Shown here: positions 6,146-11,173 of the stretch, one piece after another
Numbering within the stretch: the first letter of the stretch is position 1
How the letters are laid out: every line of letters starts with the position of its first letter
Source: Deinococcales bacterium
GTDB taxonomy: Bacteria; Deinococcota; Deinococci; Deinococcales; Deinococcaceae
NCBI GenBank assembly: GCA_025359705.1
Contig: JANYFS010000283.1
Coordinates: 1 to 12,630 of the forward strand
DNA length: 12,630 nucleotides
Reading direction: 5' to 3'
Notes under the pieces: generated by a model
Told to the model about the DNA's origin: nothing
The model's database searches: none
The model's input: only the letters and a program-made list of their open reading frames with translations
Program-made: the position numbers and the translations under genes

Positions 6146-6970
6146 ATGACCCGCCTTCAGATTTTTCAGGTGGATGCGTTTGCCTCGAGGGTGTTTCGGG
6201 GCAATCCTGCGGCGGTGGTTCCGCTCAAGGCTTGGCTTGCCGACCATGTGATGCAAAGCATTGCCCTCGAGAATAATTTGGCAGAGACTGCTTTTTTTGT
6301 ACCTCGAGCGGACGGAAAGTTTGACATCCGCTGGTTTACCCCCAGCCAAGAAGCCCCCATCTGCGGTCATGCGACTTTGGCAACCGCTTGGGTGCTGCTG
6401 AACAAACTGGGTTACAGCCAACAGGAAATTACCTTTCACAGCCCGTTGGCAGGGGAATTGAAAGTGCGGCAGCGTGGGGAATTACTCGAGTTGGATTTCC
6501 CGCGTTACGACTACCAGCGCATTTTTGAGTACCCCGAAGATCTGATCGCAGGCATTGGGGTTACACCCCTCGAGGTGTACCATTCTCGAATTGGTTACTT
6601 TTGTTTGCTGGAAAGTGAGGCGGCGGTGCGAGCAGTACGACCCCAAAATGCACCCCTCGAGCGGCTACACCCCAATTGCACCATCGTGATGGCTCCTGCA
6701 CAAGCACAGCAAGGTGACACTTGCGATTTTGTCTCTCGAGATTTTGCGCCTGGCATGGGTGTTCTCGAAGATCCTGTGACGGGTTCCAACCACTGCGTCT
6801 TAGCCCCACTGTGGGCCGAGAAACTGGGAAAACTCGAGCTACACGCACGGCAGGTCAGCGCCAGAAGTGGGGATTTATGGTGCAAACTGGCTGGAGACCG
6901 CGTTCACATTGCGGGAACGGTGGTTCCTTACCTCGAGGGGTTTATTGAAGTTCCCGATTCGCTCGAGTAG
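6146..6970 (+). CDS. PhzF-family isomerase/epimerase-like protein
   Basis: Member of the PhzF family (diaminopimelate-epimerase fold), 274 aa, a normal length. The N-terminal half has FRGNPAAVVPL (about 17-27) and LAETAFF, in which E47 corresponds to the catalytic glutamate of PhzF; it is followed by ICGHATLATAWVL (72-84). The second half has the matching EDPVTGSNHCVLAPLW block (about 209-224). These are cytoplasmic, cofactor-free enzymes. Only some act in phenazine synthesis, and no phenazine genes are present here, so the substrate is unknown. The ATG is preceded by a strong GGGGAGGTG about 5 nt away. The gene is monocistronic, with its own predicted promoter and terminator, and converges on hisB. 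CTCGAG is dense here (about ten sites in 825 bp). Confidence 0.9.
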   Translation: MTRLQIFQVDAFASRVFRGNPAAVVPLKAWLADHVMQSIALENNLAETAFFVPRADGKFDIRWFTPSQEAPICGHATLATAWVLLNKLGYSQQEITFHSPLAGELKVRQRGELLELDFPRYDYQRIFEYPEDLIAGIGVTPLEVYHSRIGYFCLLESEAAVRAVRPQNAPLERLHPNCTIVMAPAQAQQGDTCDFVSRDFAPGMGVLEDPVTGSNHCVLAPLWAEKLGKLELHARQVSARSGDLWCKLAGDRVHIAGTVVPYLEGFIEVPDSLE

Positions 6971-6981
6971 AACCACCATCA

Positions 6982-7026
6982 AAAAGCACCGCTCGAGCCT
7001 GCATATTGCGCTCGAGCGGTGCTTTT
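6982..7026 (+). terminator. Strong terminator of the PhzF-family gene
   Basis: AAAAGCACCGCTCGAGC (6982-6998) pairs perfectly over 17 bp with GCTCGAGCGGTGCTTTT (7010-7026), with an 11-nt loop. The A-rich 5' end and T-rich 3' end make it work in either direction, but it starts 12 bp after this gene's stop, while hisB ends 161 bp away. CTCGAG is again in both arms. Confidence 0.92.
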
Positions 7027-7131
7027 CATTTCAGATCTTTTAGCGCATTTGTCCGAGTCATGAACGGGCCAATCGCCCTACTCAAAAAATGATTTATCTG
7101 TCTGAAACACGGTAGTTATGATCATGCCTTA

Positions 7132-7180
7132 ACGGAAAACGGAAAACGGAAAACGGAAAACGGAAAACGGAAAACGGAAA
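7132..7180. repeat. Perfect heptanucleotide array, seven units of ACGGAAA
   Basis: Seven uninterrupted copies end 6 bp before the hisB stop codon (7187-7189), on the downstream side of hisB. Related degenerate heptamers lie upstream of hisB at 7885-7914. The copy number is a likely site of slippage variation. Confidence 0.95.
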
Positions 7181-7186
7181 ACTGCT

Positions 7187-7771
7187 CTAAAGCAAACCCT
7201 TGGTCGAGGGCAAGGCTTCCGAAGTCACTCGAGTGGACAAATACAATGCTCTTGCAAAAGCCTTAGTGATCGCCTCCACCACATGATGAATCTCGAGACC
7301 CGCCAACAGGCGCACATGCAAAGTCACCCCCGCATGGTTGCAAAAGCCGCGTAGGAATTCGCGCAAATGGTAAATGGTGTAGCCGCGAATATCGCCCATC
7401 ACCCCCAATTTTTCGGGTTCAAAGGCCAAATGTGCGCGACCCGAAAAGTCCAGCACCACATGAGCCAAAGTTTCATCCATTGGCACAAAAGCATCGGCAT
7501 AGCGTTCGATGCCTTTGCGGTCAGCTAGGGCGCGGTGGAAGGCTTGGCCCAGAGCAATGCCGCTATCTTCGGCAAGGTGATGCACATCCACCTCGAGGTC
7601 GCCTGTGGCTTGCACCACCAAACCCAAACGCCCATGCCGACGAATCTGCTCGAGCATATGATCCAAAAAGCCGTGTCCTGTGGAAAGTGGCCCCTCGAGG
7701 GGGGCATCGAGGTGAAGTTCGATTTTGATTTGGGTTTCTAAGGTGTTGCGCTCGAGGCTGACATATCGCAT
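7187..7771 (-). CDS. hisB: Imidazoleglycerol-phosphate dehydratase
   Basis: Histidine biosynthesis enzyme that dehydrates imidazole glycerol phosphate to imidazole acetol phosphate in the cytoplasm. It is the monofunctional form, 194 aa, as usual. The metal-binding and active-site blocks are visible: GHGFLDHML (about 33-41), DVHHLAEDSG (about 61-70), FCNHAG, GLEIHHVVEAI and the C-terminal PSTKGLL. The start is the ATG at 7771, which matches homologue length; the upstream in-frame start at 7813 would add 14 non-conserved residues. There is no Shine-Dalgarno, and TATAAT ends 7 nt before the ATG, so the mRNA is probably leaderless. No other his gene is in view. It lies downstream of meaB on the same strand but has its own promoter, and heptanucleotide repeats flank it on both sides. 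Confidence 0.95.
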   Translation of the reverse strand: MRYVSLERNTLETQIKIELHLDAPLEGPLSTGHGFLDHMLEQIRRHGRLGLVVQATGDLEVDVHHLAEDSGIALGQAFHRALADRKGIERYADAFVPMDETLAHVVLDFSGRAHLAFEPEKLGVMGDIRGYTIYHLREFLRGFCNHAGVTLHVRLLAGLEIHHVVEAITKAFARALYLSTRVTSEALPSTKGLL

Positions 7772-7778
7772 GGGGGAA

Positions 7779-7784
7779 ATTATA
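7779..7784 (-). promoter_or_regulatory. -10 box for a leaderless hisB transcript
   Basis: A perfect TATAAT on the minus strand is followed by 7 nt and then the hisB ATG, placing the start site at or next to the A of ATG. No ribosome site exists in between. The -35 is not clear. Confidence 0.6.
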
Positions 7785-7884
7785 GCGACAAGACTCGAGT
7801 GAGATTTGGGCAAGATTTGGGCGCGGCAAGCAACACCGCTACAGGATGGTGTTTTAAAACATGATCGAAATGATCGTACTTCTA

Positions 7885-7914
7885 ACCGACAACGGATTAC
7901 GGATCACCGACAAC
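7885..7914. repeat. Degenerate heptanucleotide repeat upstream of hisB
   Basis: Read in sevens from 7885: ACCGACA, ACGGATT, ACGGATC, ACCGACA, then AC. The middle units match the ACGGAAA unit of the array at 7132 in five of seven positions. It lies immediately downstream of the meaB stop. Confidence 0.6.
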
Positions 7915-7918
7915 TTCC

Positions 7919-8884
7919 CTAAAACAATTCTTCCACCGCCAAAAATGCCGAGATCTCCCCTGCACCCACCCTCGAGCGTTGCAGCTCCAGCAACACACCT
8001 TGCTCGAGGGAAAAGCGCTCCCAGAGTTGCTCGCGTAGCAGGTTCTCGAACCAAAATTGCTGTTGGTTTTGGCGCTTTTGGGCCAGCTTCGCCGTTCCCA
8101 AGGTATCGAAATACTCCAAACATGTTTGCCACAACTCGAGCAGTCCTGTGGCTTTTTGCCCGCTAGCCTGTAACACTCGAGGTCGCCAAGGGGCATCGTG
8201 CGGGGTCAGCAAGGTTAGGGCAGCGGTCAGTTCGGCGCTGGCCCGTTGGGTGGCGGTAAACTCGAGGTCAGCTTTGTGTACCACCACCAGATCCGCCAGT
8301 TCCATAATTCCACGTTTGATGCCTTGCAGCTCGTCTCCCGCATTGGGCAAGGTCAACAGCATAAACAGATCGGTCATCTGGGCCACAGCAGTTTCGGATT
8401 GGCCCACCCCCACAGTTTCCACAATGATCAAATCAAAACCCGCCGCTTCACAGGCCAAAATACACTCGAGGGTGCGCCGCGCCACTCCACCCAAACTGCC
8501 CGCCGCTGGGCTGGGCCGCACAAAAACCTGCGAATGGTTGGCAAGTTGCTGCATTCTGGTTTTATCTCCCAAAATAGAACCACCTGTGCGGCTCGAGCTG
8601 GGATCTACGGCGAGAACTGCAATTTTTTGTGGAGCTTGACTAAGATTACCCTCGAGCAACAGCATTCCCAAGGCTTCGATCAAGGTACTTTTTCCCACTC
8701 CAGGCACACCCGAAATCCCAATCCGTTTGGATTTACCCGAAAAAGGCAAAATTCCCTCGAGCAATTCGCGTGCCAGAGAGCGGTGTGCTGGATTTTGACT
8801 CTCCAGCAAAGTGATGGCTTTAGACAAAGCTCGGCGGTCTCCTGCCAAAACTCCCTGTTGCATCTGTTGTGCATCCGAACTCAT
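7919..8884 (-). CDS. meaB: Methylmalonyl-CoA mutase chaperone GTPase MeaB
   Basis: G3E-family P-loop GTPase (321 aa) that guards methylmalonyl-CoA mutase: it gates adenosylcobalamin loading and protects the enzyme from inactivation. The Walker A is GVPGVGKST (59-67), followed by AVDPSSSRTGGSILGDKTRM, which is typical of MeaB/ArgK proteins, the switch motif VETVGVGQSE and the base-recognition HKAD, a variant of NKxD. The C-terminal helical part is present and the length is normal. Its partner mutase is encoded on the same strand at 11174-12630, but three small secreted-protein genes lie between them. The ATG at 8884 has no good ribosome site. TACACT lies 6 nt upstream (8891-8896), which would fit leaderless translation, though less convincingly than at hisB. 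It starts 63 bp after the preceding gene. Confidence 0.95.
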   Translation of the reverse strand: MSSDAQQMQQGVLAGDRRALSKAITLLESQNPAHRSLARELLEGILPFSGKSKRIGISGVPGVGKSTLIEALGMLLLEGNLSQAPQKIAVLAVDPSSSRTGGSILGDKTRMQQLANHSQVFVRPSPAAGSLGGVARRTLECILACEAAGFDLIIVETVGVGQSETAVAQMTDLFMLLTLPNAGDELQGIKRGIMELADLVVVHKADLEFTATQRASAELTAALTLLTPHDAPWRPRVLQASGQKATGLLELWQTCLEYFDTLGTAKLAQKRQNQQQFWFENLLREQLWERFSLEQGVLLELQRSRVGAGEISAFLAVEELF

Positions 8885-8930
8885 GGCTCGAGTGTAGCCG
8901 AAATCGGGTGAACATAAGATTTTTTAAGGT

Positions 8931-8953
8931 TGACTTTACGGCTGACTTTACGG
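8931..8953. repeat. 11-bp duplication spanning the end of a secreted-protein gene
   Basis: TGACTTTACGG occurs at 8931-8941 and 8943-8953. The second copy contains the stop codon of the gene at 8948-9526 and the first lies in the spacer before meaB. Confidence 0.8.
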
Positions 8954-9526
8954 AGTCTCGGGCGGAGCTATTGGTTCGACCAGTGGGGTTCCATCGCCCA
9001 ACGCAATCCCTTTGGTAGCACATTTGGGGATGTTCGCAAAGGTCTCGAGCGGATTGACAGGCAGTTTCTCGAGGGGATCGATCCAAGTATAGGTGCCTTG
9101 CTGCTTTACCTCTTTCCATAAGACTTGATTATTATCATCAAAATAAAAAGTCCAGTTGATTGTGTTATTCGCGCCTGCCGCGCCTTGAATTTCTGCATAT
9201 CTCAGTTTTCCAGCCTGATCATAGATATAATCCAGACCATAATAAACATCTTTGGTATACGTCTCGAGATAGTAGGCTCGAGGGTTGTTTTGGGCATCTG
9301 AATTAAGCACTCGAGCTTCGCTTAATCCATCACAGCCCCCCAAATCTTGGGTATCCACGTTATCAAACTCGAGGCGATTGACTTCGGATTGAATCGCCTT
9401 AATCGCTTTGATTTTGGGGCTGGCTTGCCAGTTTTCTGCGGTGAGCTTTTGAGCGTTTGCCAGATTCAAACAAAACAAACCTATTGTGAGCAAACCTATT
9501 GTGAGACATTTTGTCGTAGTTCTCAT
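8948..9526 (-). CDS. Secreted two-cysteine protein, paralogue 1 of 3, function unknown
   Basis: I do not recognise this family. The protein has 192 aa with a signal peptide of about 25 residues (cleavage after NLANA), so it is exported. The mature part has a helical-looking N-terminal segment (SPKIKAIKAIQSEVNRLEF), a first cysteine C65 (DLGGC), the motifs EARVLN, PRAYYLET, DYIYDQAGKLRYAE and NWTFYFDDNNQVLWK, then WIDP and a second cysteine C169 (IPKC), and a Pro-rich tail. The two cysteines are shared by all three paralogues and may form a disulphide. The start is the ATG at 9526, with GGAGG 4 nt upstream; an in-frame start at 9631 lacks a site and would put 35 residues before the signal peptide. 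More than half of its mature residues match paralogue 2. It lies between the mutase and meaB. Confidence 0.85.
   Translation of the reverse strand: MRTTTKCLTIGLLTIGLFCLNLANAQKLTAENWQASPKIKAIKAIQSEVNRLEFDNVDTQDLGGCDGLSEARVLNSDAQNNPRAYYLETYTKDVYYGLDYIYDQAGKLRYAEIQGAAGANNTINWTFYFDDNNQVLWKEVKQQGTYTWIDPLEKLPVNPLETFANIPKCATKGIALGDGTPLVEPIAPPETP
9476..9505. repeat. 15-bp tandem duplication in the signal peptide of paralogue 1
   Basis: CAAACCTATTGTGAG is present twice exactly and encodes the repeated LTIGL in the hydrophobic core of the signal peptide. It keeps the frame. Confidence 0.88.
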
Positions 9527-9565
9527 TTTTCCTCCAAGAAGTTTCGAGAAACTGGCAGATGAACA

Positions 9566-9645
9566 GATGAGGTTAAATCTCATTGCAAATTCATAGCCAT
9601 ACCCGCTCGCATAACTTAGCTTAATCCTCAATCGATGAGGTTAAA
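9566..9645. promoter_or_regulatory. 12-bp direct repeats upstream of paralogue 1
   Basis: GATGAGGTTAAA occurs at 9566-9577 and 9634-9645, 68 bp apart. The second copy is half of an inverted repeat (CCTCA-5 nt-TGAGG, 9626-9640). They could be regulator sites for paralogue 1. No convincing -35/-10 pair was found in this 277-bp spacer. Confidence 0.4.
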
Positions 9646-9721
9646 CCTAACGGTTCGGTTAAGTGGTCTTTAGGCTCATCTTATATTTATTTATGAATGT
9701 TTTTTGAGAAAATCTAAATTC

Positions 9722-9737
9722 TTGATAGCTCTATCAA
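9722..9737. promoter_or_regulatory. 16-bp palindrome between paralogues 1 and 2
   Basis: TTGATAG and CTATCAA flank a 2-nt centre. It lies between the terminator of paralogue 2 and the upstream region of paralogue 1, a fair place for an operator. The regulator is unknown. Confidence 0.4.
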
Positions 9738-9757
9738 TTAAACCAAAGGACTTTTAT

Positions 9758-9788
9758 ACGAAAAAACCCCCACATATTGCGGGGGTTT
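9758..9788 (-). terminator. Terminator of paralogue 2
   Basis: On the minus strand AAACCCCC pairs with GGGGGTTT (plus coordinates 9764-9771 and 9781-9788) around a 9-nt loop, followed by further T residues to 9761. It starts 15 bp after the stop of paralogue 2. It ends the transcript of paralogues 3 and 2 before paralogue 1. Confidence 0.9.
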
Positions 9789-9803
9789 AGATATTCACTT
9801 TGC

Positions 9804-10352
9804 TTAGGGACCTTGAGGTTCGGGGGCTGCTGTACCATCACCCAGGTTGATCACTCGAGTGGAGCATTTAGGCAAAGTCAAGAAGGTTTTTACCGCATCA
9901 AAAGGCATAGTGGTCATGGGGTCGATCCATTTAAAGCTACCTTTTTGTTTAAAATCTTTCCATAACACTTGATTTTGACCGTCAAAATAAAAAGTCCAAT
10001 TGGCAATATTACCTAAGCCTGCGGTTCCTTCAATTTCGGCATAGCGTAACTTTCCAGCTTTATCGTAGGTATAATCGAAGCTGTAAGATACATCACTCTT
10101 GTGGGTCTCGAGATAGTAGGCTCGAGGGATCTTTTTAGCATCATAGTTCAACACTCGAGCTTCGGTCTCACCCGTGCAATTGGTTAAGTCTTTGGTGTCG
10201 ATGTTGGCAAACTCCATCGCATCAATTTCAGTTTGAATGACTTTGATCTCTTTAATCTTGGGGCTAGTTTGCCAGTTTTGTGCGGTTAATTGTTGGGCCG
10301 AGGCCAAACCAAAAAACAAAACTACGGTGATCCATTTGGGGTTGATTCGCAT
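9804..10352 (-). CDS. Secreted two-cysteine protein, paralogue 2 of 3, function unknown
   Basis: Unrecognised family. The protein has 182 aa with a signal peptide of about 19 residues (cleavage after LASA). The mature protein follows paralogue 1 almost block by block: SPKIKEIKVIQTEI, C59 (DLTNC), EARVLN, PRAYYLET, DYTYDKAGKLRYAE, NWTFYFDGQNQVLWK, WIDP, C163 (LPKC), and a tail containing INLGDGTAAPEP. The 104-residue cysteine spacing is identical to paralogue 1. The start is the ATG at 10352, with TGGAG about 7 nt upstream; the open frame runs back to 10565, but that part is not conserved and overlaps paralogue 3. The gene is 88 bp downstream of paralogue 3 with no terminator between, so they are probably cotranscribed. 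A 24-bp stretch at 10105-10128 is identical to 9261-9284 in paralogue 1. Confidence 0.85.
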   Translation of the reverse strand: MRINPKWITVVLFFGLASAQQLTAQNWQTSPKIKEIKVIQTEIDAMEFANIDTKDLTNCTGETEARVLNYDAKKIPRAYYLETHKSDVSYSFDYTYDKAGKLRYAEIEGTAGLGNIANWTFYFDGQNQVLWKDFKQKGSFKWIDPMTTMPFDAVKTFLTLPKCSTRVINLGDGTAAPEPQGP

Positions 10353-10440
10353 TATTTTACTCCATTTCTCGAGTCTAGGCTCGAAGGGGTTACACTTATC
10401 GAGGTTGCATCTCTCGAGTTTGCGGAAGATTAAGATGTTT

Positions 10441-10932
10441 TTAGCAAGTGGGGGTTTTCTCGAAGGCATCTTTGGGGTTTTTGACCAAGCGGGTTTTGGC
10501 ATCAATCCAGCTCGAGCGACTTCCTTGGGATTGGTAATCGTACCAAACTTGTCCACCTTTTTCATTGAAATAGTAGCGCCACGTTATTTTTTGACCCTGA
10601 CCATTGTTGCCCAAGCCACCCAAATAGCGTAAAACACCTGTATTATCGTAGGTGTACTCGAAAGTATAAACGCCGTCCTTGGTTTGATACCGACGCACAT
10701 TACCCGCCGCATCACTCCACATTTGACGGCTTTCATTCACACCTTTGCATCCAGCCACATCTTTCTTAACCATATTCAACTTACCTGCATCGCGCAAAGC
10801 ATTCACTTCGCTATAAACCACCCGAACTGCATTGATACGAGGATTGCTCGCATCTTGTGCCTGAACACTACCCAAAGCCAGCACACCCAAAGTAAGAGTC
10901 AAGGCCAAAGCACCTGTAAACTGTTTCAACAT
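10441..10932 (-). CDS. Secreted two-cysteine protein, paralogue 3 of 3, function unknown
   Basis: Unrecognised family. The protein has 163 aa with a signal peptide of about 25 residues (cleavage after GSVQA). It is the most divergent of the trio but keeps the plan: NPRINAVRVVYSEVNAL, C62 (DVAGC), ESRQMWSDAAGN in place of EARVLNxDA, YTFEYTYDNTGVLRYL, ITWRYYFNEKGGQVWYD, SWIDAKTRL, and C163 as the very last residue. It lacks the Pro-rich tail of the other two. The start is the ATG at 10932, with GGGGGAAG about 4 nt upstream. It contains only one CTCGAG, fewer than its neighbours. A -10 box (10992-10997) suggests its own promoter, so the mutase gene upstream is probably a separate unit. Confidence 0.83.
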   Translation of the reverse strand: MLKQFTGALALTLTLGVLALGSVQAQDASNPRINAVRVVYSEVNALRDAGKLNMVKKDVAGCKGVNESRQMWSDAAGNVRRYQTKDGVYTFEYTYDNTGVLRYLGGLGNNGQGQKITWRYYFNEKGGQVWYDYQSQGSRSSWIDAKTRLVKNPKDAFEKTPTC

Positions 10933-10991
10933 AACTTCCCCCTCGAGCGCGGCATACACAGTTGTACACTCCCCACGCTCTGAACGAACCG

Positions 10992-10997
10992 ATTATA
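10992..10997 (-). promoter_or_regulatory. Candidate -10 box upstream of paralogue 3
   Basis: A perfect TATAAT on the minus strand, 59 bp upstream of the ATG. The -35 at the expected distance is poor (GACGCA). The rest of the 241-bp spacer to the mutase gene holds three CTCGAG sites at 11045-11082 and no obvious terminator for the mutase. Confidence 0.4.
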
Positions 10998-11173
10998 ACC
11001 AAAGACCCGTTGGATGCGTCTGGAGAATTTAGAAGTTCTGGGCGCTCGAGGTTGGCTCGAGGTTTTTAGGTTTTCACTCGAGTGGAGACCTACGTCTGCT
11101 TTCCTCACCGATTAAACCTCAAACAAGCTGTTCAAGCCCCACAGTTAGGTGAAGGAACCTTTAGAACTTTGCT

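Noticed and set aside
7132..7180. Array as CRISPR or origin iterons
   Set aside because: The 7-bp period has no spacers, and no replication gene or DnaA box is near.
8246..8911. Long plus-strand open frame opposite meaB
   Set aside because: It is the complement of the well-conserved MeaB coding sequence and matches no family.
10353..10565. 71-residue N-terminal extension of paralogue 2
   Set aside because: It overlaps paralogue 3, is not conserved, and would place the signal peptide inside the protein; the ATG at 10352 has a ribosome site.
11045..11067. Plus-strand hairpin CTCGAG-5 nt-CTCGAG followed by GTTTTT, terminator-like
   Set aside because: All genes here run on the minus strand and no plus-strand transcript is known; with this motif density such pairs arise easily.
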